From Symbiodinium microadriaticum (lineage: Eukaryota > Sar > Dinophyceae > Suessiales > Symbiodiniaceae): a stretch of DNA of 64,000 nt. The position numbers were made by a program, and so were the translations under genes. Below the pieces are notes generated by a model, which saw only the letters and a program-made list of their open reading frames with translations, ran no database searches and was not told the origin of the DNA. The stretch spans positions 548,682 through 612,681 of the forward strand of contig LSRX01000047.1 of the NCBI GenBank assembly GCA_001939145.1, written 5' to 3'. Shown piece by piece: positions 12,562 through 23,222 of this stretch. Position 1 is the first letter of the stretch, and each line of letters opens with the position of its first letter.

Positions 12562-12654
12562 CTAAAAATCTGACGCAACTTTTGGGGTTTTAGCGCTTAT
12601 GGGGTTGAGGGTTTAGGGTTGAGAATCACGATCCCTTGAAATGGTCCAGAATAC

Positions 12655-14418
12655 CCTGAAAGACGAACCGACAGGCCAGGAACCATTCTGCAGCGAGTTT
12701 TGGGCGGATTCAGAAGACACCCTGGGGCTCCAAGTATGCAAATAGTACCGACTTTGGGGTCTCAAGTCTAGAAATAGTACCTACTTTGGGCTATTTGGAG
12801 CCCCAGGAACAGTATTTCGGTATTTCGGGCTAGTGGGTCAATAGGTAAAATTCCAAAGCCTGACACACCAAGCGGACCACTCGGATAATTACACCGTAAA
12901 ACTACATAGCCCATAGCTATAGCATGCAGCAAAGAGTAAAGAGTCATTATGCCTCATGACTCATATCATCTACAATCCAAGAGATATCCCATATTCCAGA
13001 ATTGAGGATTCTTAAGCGCCAGTCTAAGAACCTGTCCTCAACTCCACCCAGACCTGACCCTAAACCTATAAACCCTATAAGCCCTATAGACCCTATAAAC
13101 CATATCTACTCGAAACCCCAAACCCTAACCCCAATCCCTGGCAGTCGGATGCAGCCCTGCAGCCCAAAGGTGTGCTCCAGAGCTGCAGCAGCTCCTGTCC
13201 TGCCAAGAATCCTACCGGTTCCGGGTTTTTAAGGCCAGGAGATATGACTTTTAAAGTTGGTTTAGGATGTATGTGTGTCGTTAACGCGTTTTCACATAGT
13301 TTAGGGTTTGGCAAGAATCCAACCTGTCCTAAATATTTTATAAGGAACTCGCAACTTGAACCCTAAGGCCTAAAAACATGTAGGCTTTCACGAGTTACCA
13401 GCAGGGCTTTAGGTTCTTTGAAGGCTACGGCTCCGGGCTTGGTGCGGAAGATCGGATACGCGATTGGTGTAACTCGCTCTTCGCCCTATAAGGTCCATGG
13501 GGGAACAACGGTACCAAGAAGCTGAGCCCTAAACCCCAACACGCCCTGAGCCCTAAACCCGAAACTCCCTTGAGCCCTAACCCCTACACCTCTAAGATGG
13601 AGGGGGTTGCATTGTGCTCGCCCGGGCCCTTGAGATCTGCAAACGTTGCGTTTAGCGACATGGCTGGCTCCCGAGATTCCCTGGTAAGGACCGGCGTATG
13701 GGGCATCATATGGCTTTTATGTGGAATCCGATGTTCCTTCTTTGACGAGGCCCTCCTAGCTGCGACGAGAAACAGGCTTTAGCTCATATCACGGCACTCT
13801 AAGCTGCAAAATGCCAACATTTTGGGCCACCCAAACAAGAGCTCTTGAATCCGCTGCCTGGATGGTCATGGGATCAAGTAAGCTGGTAATAAGTAGAGCT
13901 CTACATACCATGGTTGGCACCTGAGCAGCAAGTCTCGAAACCCGGGATTCGAAAGCCCATCCAAACAGCATTGGCTGCTCAGATCCTGAAACTTTCCAGA
14001 CTTTGCATCCAAACCTGCGTACCACCAAGAGCTGGGTGCAACCAATAAGACGAAATCTCAGAGCCCGGAAGCAGAATCTGCTGGACAAGTATCAGCGACG
14101 CCCAAGCAAGGTTACATATCTTGAACCATCCCCAAACCTACACAGCCGAGATCTTGAATGCCGGAACACAAGCACGAATGCAACCAACCCCGACCAATAA
14201 AACCACCGCCCCCACGTAGGCTTACAAAGGGTGCAATAGGCCTCCGAATACCCCGGCCATTTACTGATGAATGGGGCTTACTGACCACCTTCTAGATTCA
14301 TCTGCTCTGTGAAGCCTGAAAAACCTCCATGCTGAGGCCCAATCCCGAATGTGTGCTCCAAAGGCTCGCCATCAGGGCCGAACCTCGTGAGAAGCAGGCT
14401 CGCTATGGGCCCAATATC
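12655..14418 (-). CDS. 5' visible part of the same long gene, eight phase-compatible exons
   Basis: This is the best supported stretch. Exons in coding order: 14282-14418 (DIGPIASLLLTRFGPDGEP, then GGFSGFTEQMNLEGG, donor GTAAGC), 13921-14080 (ends SEQPMLFGWAFESRVSRLAAQ, donor GTGCCA), 13793-13857 (AADSRALVWVAQNVGILQLR), 13590-13755 (RASSKKEHRIPHKSHMMPH and on to ATPSILE, donor GTGTAG), 13399-13485 (GEERVTPIAYPIFRTKPGAV, donor GTAACT), 13130-13211 (DSWQDRSCCSSGAHLWAAG), 12811-12859 (FGILPIDPLARNTEI) and 12655-12721 (VSSESAQNSLQNGSWPVGSS). Every join keeps the reading frame as computed from exon lengths. The intron between the last two is a complete palindromic element. Upstream exons beyond 14418 are likely but not resolved. 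I do not recognise the protein family. Confidence 0.55.
12722..12810 (-). mobile_element. Palindromic element acting as an 89-base intron
   Basis: Inverted ends CCTGGGGCTCC and GGAGCCCCAGG enclose two copies of an AATAGTACC(G/T)ACTTTGG-like unit. On the minus strand it starts GTTCCTGGGG and ends GAGCCCCAG exactly at an exon, and the flanking exons of the long gene join in phase. Confidence 0.58.
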
Positions 14419-15599
14419 CTGCCCTTTTTTCAGGGTGCTTCCCTTTGTAACATGTGAGGATCACAATTTGCTATTGTGCAGGGTGTTGGGCTGCAGGCAA
14501 GGTTTTGGGCTTCGGGTTTGGGCGGAGGAGTTAGTTGAGGGACGGACAGAATACAGGAGCCTTCATACTTACAACAGGGTCTGGGGACTTCTTAGAGTAG
14601 TGTATACATTAAGGAACCCTAAGGAACAATAGCGATAATGATTTTGAACCCTATATTGGGCCTAGATATTCAGCTGCCGGGTACCGGGCTGCTGCTTCTT
14701 CCCTTCGAAGGTGACGTCCATACCTCGGCCCGGACGCGCTGTACCCTAACACCATGTACAGGGGCCTTAAGAATTAGAAACCGGGTTCCAGATGGCTCCA
14801 CACAAAGGGTTCTTAAGGGGGTGGTTTTATGATGTGTGTGTGTGTGTATGTTAAGGAACACTAAGGAATAGCAGTGGTAGTTACCCAGGCCTCTTTTGCT
14901 ATAACCTAACCCCCCTGGGGCTTAGTTTGTTGAAGGTCTAGGGCCTGGGGTTTAGGCATTTGAGTTCAAAGTGGGGTTTGTGATTCGGGGCTTAAGGATT
15001 AGCCTCCAAGAATCCCATCAGCATTCGATTCCTTAAGGCCCCTTACTTCTCAGAAGGGAGCAAGTAATCTGCATTTAGCCATAGTGTGAGTTGCGCAATC
15101 GCAATGATCACTTAGACGTCATGTAACTCAGAAGCCTTGTAGAATCACCCTCGGCCCGTGAAGCCTTGAAGACCTTAAACTTGACGTCCCTAAAGTGCCC
15201 AACCTCAAAACCCAACACCTTCAAGCATCTCAAACCCCCGGGCCCTAAACTCAAAACCCCTGAAACAGTTTAGGGTTTAGGGCTAGGTCCGACAGAACTG
15301 AACCCTAAACCCTACATGAACCACGTTTAAACGAACCCGCGAGCTGCTAAGGTAGTCTCCGGTTTGTTAGTTTAGGGGAGTTTAGCGGTTTAGCGTTTGA
15401 GAGTTCAGCGGCTTAGGGGTTTAGGCTCTTTAGGGTTTAGGGTTAATCAGGGTTTGGGGGCTTAAGGGTTTAGGGCTGATTGTTTAAGCCATTAGTGGTC
15501 TGGGGTTTAGGGACCAGACGTGACCAGTTGCTATGGTCGCTGCAGCTCCAACATTCCGTATCTCTACTATAAACCTTATTCAACTGTTACTGAGTGGGG

Positions 15600-15715
15600 G
15601 CAGTATCCAACCCTAACCCTAAACAAACCAACCCTTAACAAAAAACCCTAAACCCTAAACCCTGAACCCCCAAACCCTAAACCCTAAACCCCTAAACAAG
15701 AAAGACCCTAAACCC
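15600..15715. repeat. CCCTAAA array
   Basis: Near-perfect CCCTAAA units. The last 36 bases are repeated exactly at 19069-19104, just before an N. Confidence 0.7.
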
Positions 15716-15814
15716 TCTGCATCCGTGTGGCCTTGAAGGAGCCCAGCCCACTGTTGCCAGGGGCTGCGAGCCCTGGCTTTGCCCGGTAACTCAAAGTCTA
15801 GGGTTTGCCTTAGC

Positions 15815-15903
15815 CCCAAATACCCTACCCTTTTAAGGACTTGTATAAAGAGTTCATAATAAGGAACCCTAAAAAGGTAGGTTCTTTAGGGTCCAGGTAG
15901 GGT
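15815..15903. mobile_element. CCTGGACCCTAA-family element
   Basis: Ends CCCCAAATACCCTACCCTTT and AGGTAGGTTCTTTAGGGTCC are imperfect inverted copies. Relatives are at 46678-46776 and 54005-54100 (inverse orientation). Confidence 0.45.
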
Positions 15904-15957
15904 TTAGGGTGTCGGGCTCAGGGCGTAGGGGTTTAGGGCCTGATCTGCCACTCAGTA

Positions 15958-16060
15958 CCGACAAAGTAGAGATTGAAGGCCCTGCAACTACCAAGCAGGA
16001 GAAGGTAGGATCTCTTAACCTACGAGAACCTACCTTTTCTTGTGGGGCTAAAAAGACTGC
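15958..16060 (-). CDS. Possible exon pair around a 52-base intron
   Basis: On the minus strand a GAAAAG/GTAGGT donor near 16032 and a TTGCAG acceptor near 15981 delimit a 52-base interval that is itself partly palindromic. The flanks read PEQ-like FAVFLAPQEK upstream and AFNLYFVGTEWQIR or PSISTLSVLSGRSGP downstream, depending on phase. The two best-looking frames do not join in phase, so boundaries or frame are uncertain. Confidence 0.25.
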
Positions 16061-16737
16061 AAACCTGGCATACAAGCTTTCTTAGTATCCCTGGAGCTAT
16101 ATTTTACCAAGAAACACAAGTCCTAAGAGCAGTAAAGGGAAAGGAACCTTACAGGAACGTCGGCTCTCGGGCACCGGGTTCCATCGACGTTCACAGACCC
16201 GTATGGCCTTAACTGGTGCGGAGTATGTGGGTCTGAGTCATTAGCCATCTTTTATCCCCTTACATGACCTCTTTCGACGGATGTGTATAAGATTTGGTAA
16301 AACTCTAACCGACTCAAATTCCCTGCAAAAGACCTAAAGGCCCTAAAGCCCAATTCCCAGAACGCCCTGAACCTAAAACCTAGACCTAAACCCCGAAACC
16401 CTAAACCCTAAAACCCTAAACCCTAAAACCCTAAACCCAGCAGAACGGAACATGCAGAAGCCGAACGGGGCCTTTGGCGGCTGCAGGGTGCTTGTGTCTC
16501 CCGCTCTAGGGCTTCGGGGTTTTAGAGCTCCAGGGTTAGGGTTCAGGGTACAGGATTTAGGGTTTAGGGTTATAGGGTGGGGTAAACCCTTCAGGGTTCG
16601 CTGGTATTGACTGCAGCATACTGGACCGTTCCACCCCTTATAAGGAAATATATGACTCGATGTGTCTTGCAGGGCTTTGGGTTTTGGGCATCTGGCTGTG
16701 GGGTTTTATCGGGTTTCGGGCCAGTTTCGGGTTTATG

Positions 16738-16850
16738 GTACGGTTGAAGATATAAATCCTGCATTACCCATAATAAGGAGTATACTAAAATTCCCCATAG
16801 TTTAGGGTTCTTAAGGTAATGCAGGATTACATCATCAACAGTATGTCGTG
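16738..16850. mobile_element. ATCCTGCATTACCCATAA-family element
   Basis: Same structure as 9255-9372: TACGGTTGAAGATATAAATC at the start, TAATGCAGGATTACATCATC at the end. Confidence 0.5.
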
Positions 16851-17138
16851 TGTTTCTGTAAACCTACAACCGAAATCCCGGAAGCATCGCCAGGAAGGCT
16901 CTGACGGCGAGGAAGGTGCCTGAGGGAGACAGGGGAAGCCCGTATCTTTCAGCCGGATACTGTGGCTGTAACGAAAAGGGGCTCTGAATAATTATGAATG
17001 ATGCATTCCTCAGGGTACCTTTTGTGCACCCAAAACGTATTCCAACTATGAAGGCCCCTACGCTAGATCTTGACGCTTCGCTTGCGGGGAAGCAGCCTTC
17101 AAATCGTTTGCTCTGATTGTTGCCGTCTAGCTCCTACG

Positions 17139-17216
17139 ATGTCAGCTAACTCCATTTCGCAGCAGCAGCAGCAGCAGCAACCACAACAACAACAGCAGCA
17201 AAAACAACGCCTGTGA
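17139..17216 (+). CDS. Small polyglutamine frame over a CAG/CAA repeat
   Basis: An ATG frame reads MSANSIS followed by a glutamine run broken by one proline, then KQRL and a stop. The core is a CAG/CAA microsatellite. Such a run can be part of a coding exon or a plain repeat; nothing else supports a gene here. Confidence 0.15.
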   Translation: MSANSISQQQQQQQPQQQQQQKQRL

Positions 17217-17764
17217 AATCCAAACAAAGACGCATACCCTGAACCCAAAGCCCGAACCCTACCAGCCTAAACGCTGCATGTCTGTGACGAGGCGTTCTTG
17301 AAGGTGAAAGCATGGGTGGGTTTAGGGTATTATTAGGTTTTAGGGTTTAGGGTTTAGGGTAACACCAACGTGTAAGGTTACAGGTGGCAGAACATGCTGT
17401 GCCGGAAGCCGCGGTAGGAGCACCGCTTGGAACGATTGGACGATCTAGATCAGGTTCATCGCCAACAAGGAAAACGAGGGCGCGCGAGACACGTCACAAG
17501 TAGAAACCACCAACCACTGCTTCTATGAGGTTACATCGCTTTGCAGATTCTATACTCCAATCTGCTGGTACTTAGATTTAGAGGTATATTTAACAGGAGC
17601 CGAAAGTTCGGAAGTCCTCGCCGGAACCTAGAATCTACCTAGAACCCTCCCGGCTCACAGCCCTGGAATCCTGACACTCCCACATCTGTGCATCACCTGA
17701 ATCTGCCGGAGACCCAGCCGCAGAAACTCCCGGAGACCCTCTAAACCTACTCTAGGGCCTCAAC

Positions 17765-17855
17765 AATCAGAATAGGGTTTTGGGCTCCTTTATAGTATAA
17801 TAATTATAATTAGGATCCCCCCCAAAATCGTATTGGGAATTATTCAGGCTCCTTT
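17765..17855. mobile_element. TAATTATTNAGGCTCCT-type element
   Basis: Ends AGAATAGGGTTTTGGGCTCC and ATTATTCAGGCTCCTTTTT. Similar pieces occur at 27405-27490, 46840-46925 and, more diverged, 14585-14640, 14850-14905, 46535-46590 and 49640-49712. They share GGNAATTATTTAGGC ends and a TATAGTATAAT-like arm. Confidence 0.38.
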
Positions 17856-17866
17856 TTTTAAGCCCC

Positions 17867-18692
17867 CTAGACCATGTTGTCCGAAAGCCCGCAGTCTTCG
17901 AAATCCTTGACATCCCCCCCCCGTTGCGGAGCCTGTGATCCAGGAATGCGCTGTGGCGGCTGCACCCGCCGAGGGTTGGGCTTGTTCAGGTCGTCGTCCA
18001 TGGGGCCTGGGTGGCTTTGCTCTACTGCGGTAGTATCATATCGCGGTCGGATTAACGATTCATAGCATCCCCTGATAATCCCTGCATAATTATAGTACGA
18101 CATACCCGAAAACCATACTGTAGCTCTTCACGCCCCCCAATATTGCACCTTTGAGCTTGGGGCTTCTGGGCCTTGAGGGTTTGGGGCTTTGTTTTTTGGC
18201 TCTTTTTTGTGGGGGTGGTGTTGGGCCTGCGGCTTGCGGCTTTGCGGTTTGTGGGCTTTGAAGTTTTGCGGTTAGGCCTGGCTACAAAGATCGGCGCTGT
18301 GCTGTAGTGTTATGTTCATGACATGTGCAAGCGTGTCCTGAAAGGACATTGGTCCGGGGTGTGCCACCACTTCGAGCGAACGATCGGATTCAGGGCCCGC
18401 AAACCAAGCCCCAACCTCACACCCTAAATCCTAAATCCAAACCTAAACCCTAAACTCTAAACCCACAACTCGAAAGTCTTTCTATCGCAAAGCCAAACCA
18501 TTCAATGGCTCTGCCTGCTGTTTTGGCGCTGCGGCAGCGAGAAGCCACACAAGTTTTGGGTGCCAGTGTATGTACAGAGCCTGAAAACCTTGGAGTCATG
18601 GAAGAATCCGATGACTGATCGTCCTGATATTCGGGGAACAGGAATTCGTTAGCATCGTTCATGCAATGCTGTGCTTCGTCTGGCGACATGAC
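17867..18692 (-). CDS. Last two visible exons of an unknown minus-strand gene
   Basis: The upstream exon (18470-18692, 74 codons plus one base) lies between a TCAAG acceptor and a GTTGTG donor. It reads VMSPDEAQHCMNDANEFLF, then an acidic serine-rich stretch (YQDDQSSDSS), then GRAIEWFGFAIERLS. The terminal exon (17867 to about 18028) follows a CAGTAG acceptor, reads QSHPGPMDDDLNKPNPRR and on to DFEDCGLSDNMV, and ends in TAG. It contains a run of seven G, a risk for frame error. The intron starts straight into TTTAGGG-type repeats. These exons lie downstream of the kinase exons at 20.1-21 kb on the same strand, but the kinase catalytic exons that should lie between are not seen, so a shared gene is unproven. 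Confidence 0.45.
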
Positions 18693-19104
18693 CTTGATCG
18701 AATGATCTGCTGAATACCTAAATCCTAAACGCCAAACAGTGACCTCATGCCAGTGGATATATCCCCTGAAATCTAGCCTGCCCTTGTAGCTACAGCACAG
18801 ATATGTATGTTTGCGGCACCGCTTGTGGGCTGAAGCTTCAGTGTAGCAGGTAGAAACTGCGGCGGCGAGAGCACAAGTGGATCATGGAGTCGGAAGCATG
18901 ACACTCAAAACGGACAAACATGTGCGTCGATGGCAGAAGTGATGCTTCATCCCACAACCCTAAACCCTAAATCGTAAAGGCCTCTGAACTTAAATCCGAA
19001 ACTCGTGCAAGGTTACGGCACCCTGCATAGCGTTTCCTCAGAACCTGCCCTAAACCCTGAGCACTAAGCCCTAAACCCTAAACCCCTAAACAAGAAAGAC
19101 CCTA

Positions 19105-19105
19105 N
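19105..19105. other. Single N, assembly join
   Basis: The 36 bases before the N repeat those ending at 15710, so the join was probably made at a repeat. Confidence 0.7.
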
Positions 19106-19574
19106 CCAACACGCTAAACCACAGAATCCGCAACCCTAATAGTATGGCGAGTTGTAGTACATAGTACTATATTTATAAAACTATATAGGAAATTATGTTA
19201 CATCATATTGTAATATAGTATGTTTTAATTCCCTAAACTCTAAACTCTCAACGAATGGTGTTGGGGTAGACGGATCGATGCAAAACGTGGCTTCTCAGGG
19301 TCGGAGATATGACAGAGCCCCAAGAGACCCTAAAGCTTGAAGCCTGGCTTTAGGGTTTAGGGTTTAGGGGGGTTTCGGGTTTAGGGTTGAGCAGCTGCGG
19401 ATCGAGCAGTTTCTAGTCGAGCTCAACTCCGGAAATCATCCCACCCACCAAAGATTCCCATAATAATAAGAAACCATTATGCATTTATCAAGCTTGAAGG
19501 CAGAAATCCCCAGCCCGCAGCCCTGGGCCCTGAATCCTAAACTCTAAAGCCAGGCCACAGCCCTAAATCCCAAG

Positions 19575-20000
19575 CCGAGGTCTCGTTGCATATGGCAGTT
19601 TCATCAGTAAAACTTATGATGCAGCTTCGGACTAGCTCTCAAACCGTTGAATTTGACGGAAAAAACATATTCAAGGAATGGAAAACTTCAACGAAGATAG
19701 GTATTTCCTTGCCGGCCTTCGTTTTTTCTTCGTTGACGACAAGGAAAAACCATATTCAGTTTTCCTGCCGGCCTTCGTTGAATATGGGTCTTCTTCGTTG
19801 AATTTGGGTTTTCTTCCTTGAATAAGGTGCAAAAGAGCACCGAAAAACCTAGATTCAACAAATGAATTAAGGTTTGTATTTAAAAAATATTTATCGTGTA
19901 CATTAATATTTATTGATGATAGAGAGAGGTCTAGGGTTAAAAAGCAATTAAGCCCAAGCCCGACTTCCCAAAAGCGAAGAAGATGCATACTGCATGGGGC
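19575..20000. other. AT-rich island with internal TTCGTTGA repeats
   Basis: Composition drops sharply in G/C and telomere-like heptamers are absent. CCGGCCTTCGTT occurs twice and CTTCGTTGA several times (19690-19820). A minus frame of 105 codons crosses it. Origin unknown. Confidence 0.45.
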
Positions 20001-20114
20001 CTTAAAAAAATTAGAATGGGGCCAATGGGGCTTTGGGCCTCCTTTATGGTTTAGGGTTTAGGGTTTTGGGTCCCCTTTATGGTACAAGCCCGGCCCACAA
20101 GGGAGGAGGGCCAC

Positions 20115-20979
20115 CCGAGCAGTAGTCCAAGACCAGGAACAGGTGTCCCTGTGTCTGGAATGCCCAATGCAGCGAGACCACGAACCTGTTGGGAGGCGCC
20201 GGGGTTGCTTGAAAGGGCCATGGGAGGGGCTGTCGTTCAGGGGTGCAGGGATGCTTTTGGGTTTCAGGGTTTAGGGTTTTAGTGTTTTGCAGGTATCCGG
20301 GCAAACTTATGTCAGCGTTCAAGCGAAATACTTGGACAATTCGAATGGTAGTTCGTGGACCATACACCCGTCCACTGAAACCCAGGAACGAGTGCTCAAA
20401 GCAACCCCTATCCCTGAACGAAGCACTGGGTACTGAACCGAGGTCGGGACGAATGGGTTTAGGGTTTAAGTTTAGGCACCAGGTCATATGGGGAAAGTCT
20501 TGAAGCTGCACAGTTGCGTGCGAAAACATCAACCCAACATCCGAAATGCCCAAACCCTAAACCCCCTAAACCCCCCAAACCCTAAACCCTATAAACCCTA
20601 CACACTAAAACCTACAGAACCGCAACCCAAAACCCTACACCGTAAAACCTAAAACCCAAACCCTAAATCCTTAGCCGAGACGGCAAGATCCAGGTGCCCA
20701 ATGGCTGATCCTTTCGGGTGAGGGCGAAGGATTATGGAGGCAATCAATTCAAGCTCCTTCTTTCCCTGACCTTCTATCCCTTCCAGGCGGACACCCATAA
20801 AACCCCAAAAAGCTAGAGTATAATTTAGGGTTTAGGGTTAGGGGTTTAGAGTACACGTACCGGGTAAGCCTAAACCCTAAACCCTAAGAATTCTGTTGGT
20901 GGGGATTTGCTTGGAGACCGTTTCTGAGGGAACCACGGATGGCTCAACCGTGCAAGTACACGCTTCTCGGCGATGGCAC
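20115..20979 (-). CDS. AGC-family Ser/Thr protein kinase, two catalytic-domain exons (partial)
   Basis: Exon 20937-20979 (43 bases, CAG acceptor, GT donor) encodes AIAEKRVLARLSH, the alpha-C helix. Exon 20115-20185 (71 bases) encodes PFVVSLHWAFQTQGHLFLVL then DYCSGG, covering strands beta-4 and beta-5, gatekeeper and hinge. Splicing joins CAT-CC to G-TTC in frame and restores the classic HPFVV junction of AGC kinases (the S6K/PKA/Sch9 type). The alpha-C glutamate that pairs with the ATP lysine is present. The 751-base intron (20186-20936) carries TTTAGGG-like arrays in both orientations. The glycine loop, catalytic loop (HRD) and DFG exons were not found within several kilobases on either side. 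The fragment is therefore partial here, interrupted by the assembly join at 19105, or a broken gene. Confidence 0.72.
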
Positions 20980-21183
20980 CTGATGCCGCAAAGCTCTTGG
21001 ACCCAAGGCAAACCCTGAACCACAAATGTCGTCGAAGCTGTTGGTCATCGGATGCAGGTGCCAAGACATGATCTGAAGTGAGGTACTCTCGCTCTCGATG
21101 GCTCGATCTCAGTTCCAAACCCAAAAGCCTGAACCCTAATCTGAAGCTCTAATCTCCCACATCATCAACTCTAGACTTAGACC

Positions 21184-21408
21184 CTAAGCCCAGATGGCCC
21201 AGATCATGAGCCCTCGGACGATCTGTCTCTCTTGGGTGCTTAAAGAGTCATCTCCAAGCTCGAAACACTTCAACATGCTCACAAGTCGTGTGTCCAAGTA
21301 CTTCGTAGGCAAAGACTCCGTTGAACTCCACAGCTTGTGCCACCATATCTGGACCCACAGGGCCCGTGCCCGTTCAAAACTACCAAATCCGAAAAAGCTA
21401 CACGCCAA
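21184..21408 (-). CDS. Open minus frame upstream of the kinase exons
   Basis: The frame reads STESLPTKYLDTRLVSMLK then FELGDDSLSTQERQIVRGLM. Composition is protein-like and it is on the same strand, upstream of the kinase alpha-C exon, so it could be an earlier exon of that gene. No kinase motif is present, and a plus frame of 92 codons overlaps it. Confidence 0.25.
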   Translation of the reverse strand: MACSFFGFGSFERARALWVQIWWHKLWSSTESLPTKYLDTRLVSMLKCFELGDDSLSTQERQIVRGLMIWAIWA

Positions 21409-22489
21409 AGCTGGTAGCTTGGATAAGCACGTTCCAGCTTCTTGTCGTGCGTCACAAGCTTTCGCTTACTGAGGACCTGCGAATGCTTCCGGTTCCCTTT
21501 CTCGTCGTTTGTTGAGGTCTAGGGTTTGGGCTTGCTGCATAACCTTAAAGTAGGAGGAAATCAACCCTAAGAGGGTTTAAGGTTCATATACCAAATAAGG
21601 ATTCATAGTATTAGGGTACACGGCCCTTACTCTTATGGGTGATTTGGTCCTTAAGGAACAACAAGCCCTGGAAACTAACATCGAAGCAGAAAGGAGGCTC
21701 ATGAAAGACGACTGCCCTCACATCTTGAAACAGGGGCCCTTCAAACGAGGGTCATCGTAGCTCTCTTGTTTGGGGTTTGTGACTCCAGGCGCTAACCATG
21801 CACTCCCCTGGACGACCCACCTTAACACACTCTTGCCCGACACACAAATACCTAGTGGCTCAGACCCTGGATTGAAGCTCCCGCTTTTGGCTACCTTGTA
21901 TAACGCTTTCCCGGCTCGGCTTGCGATATAAATCCCTTAAAGTGCACCGTTTTTTTGGGGGGTTTAGAGGGCTTGCGGGACGTTTGGTCGCTAGGGCTCA
22001 AGAAAGAGAAGGAACGGGCTCGGAACCGAAAACTTTGCTCCATGGCCTTCGGGTCCGAGGGTTTAGGGTTTAGGGGAGTCTTCAAGATTGGAATCATTGG
22101 AGTTGCTGAGTCCAAACATCTCACATCCCAGCTGCACAGCAAATCTCAACTTTCTTGACATCCTCAAAACCGGAACCCCTCAAGCAACGCTGATCCAGAA
22201 AGTGTAATCTTTTGGACCTGAAACCTCGTACCAGACGGCTGACGGCTGTCTGGCTATGTCAAAGACATCATTCTTATAGGTGACCGCACATACCCAAGAT
22301 CCATCGCAACCTGCCACATAGACCTGGCCCCTGAATCTTTACTAAAGCTTTCGATTAAGTGTCGATGTCACCTATGCTGACTCCTTAAAGCACTTGAACT
22401 TTAGTATAGCTGAAGGACCCACGATTCTGGGATCTCCAGATTTTCCCATGACGCTTTGATTGTGTAGTGCCTCGTATCCTCGATGCCAT

Positions 22490-22575
22490 CCCTAAACCCT
22501 AAACCCCTAAACCCTAAGCCCTAAACCCCTAAACCCCTAAACCCTAAACCCCTAAAGCCCTAAACCCTAAACCCA
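22490..22575. repeat. CCCTAAAC(C) array
   Basis: About eleven units of CCCTAAA with one-base length variants. No gene is seen from 21520 to 22880 apart from weak frames. Confidence 0.7.
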
Positions 22576-22812
22576 TGGCCAAGACCGGAGAACCCTTGAG
22601 CAGATGGTAGCTTAGGAGTCAACCGAAAACGGCTCAACCTAGTACTTTGTGGCTAGGATCCTATACTAGAAACTACGGTAACAAAAAAAAAGCCCTAAAG
22701 CCTAAAGAGTCTAGGGCCTGAGGGCTTTAGTGGTGTCTTTTTCCTCGTGCCTTCACAGCATACTCCCCGCCGGTGAGCTTATGCCGGACCTGAGATGCCG
22801 TGGGAAAAAGTG

Positions 22813-22879
<67 letters not shown>

Positions 22880-22882
22880 CGC
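22813..22882. repeat. AT dinucleotide microsatellite
   Basis: About seventy bases of almost pure AT, interrupted once by an AA. Confidence 0.9.
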
Positions 22883-22883
22883 G

Positions 22884-23222
22884 TTAAACGTATCTTGCGG
22901 AGCTGTTTGTGAATCCTCCTCCTCCCATCACCATGAACATCAGCAACATCATCATCACCAGACCCACAACCAACAACACAAGCATGACCCATGATTCCAT
23001 GATTAACACGACCATGCTAGAAGGCGAAGGGGAGCTGATTGGCATAACAATGGTCATGATTAAAGCAGCGACATTCACAAGCACAATTAGCATGTTCAGC
23101 CAAAACTGATATTGATCAGGCATGTAATCATAGCATGAAACCACACCTACATCAACAACCAGTGCCATGTACAGCGCTAACAACAGTGAGAGAGTGATCA
23201 GGTGAATGCTACCCATGCTCAC
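22884..23222 (-). CDS. Hydrophobic frame, possible membrane protein start
   Basis: An ATG frame starts MGSIHLITLSLLLALYMALV, resembling a signal peptide or signal anchor, followed by YDYMPDQYQFWLN and a second hydrophobic run. A GCTGCAG acceptor sits just upstream of the ATG, as expected for an exon or a trans-splice site. The second half is methionine and valine rich because it reads through ATG/CAT-rich simple sequence, so the hydrophobicity may be partly an artefact. Confidence 0.28.
   Translation of the reverse strand: MSMGSIHLITLSLLLALYMALVVDVGVVSCYDYMPDQYQFWLNMLIVLVNVAALIMTIVMPISSPSPSSMVVLIMESWVMLVLLVVGLVMMMLLMFMVMGGGGFTNSSARYV

Larger units (their letters stand above)
14640..17130. 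other. Repeat-rich interval without a confident gene
   Basis: Holds CCCTAAA arrays (15600-15715, 16380-16440), elements at 15815-15903 and 16738-16850, and TTTAGGG arrays at 15365-15475. The weak exon pair near 16.0 kb is listed separately. Confidence 0.4.

Noticed and set aside
13986..14014. A 29-base intron between two exon-like segments of the long gene.
   Set aside because: Reading the interval in the phase dictated by the upstream exon gives one continuous open exon, so no intron is needed.
16500..16620. A possible promoter or replication origin in G-rich TTTAGGG tracts.
   Set aside because: No specific element beyond the repeat itself can be pointed to.
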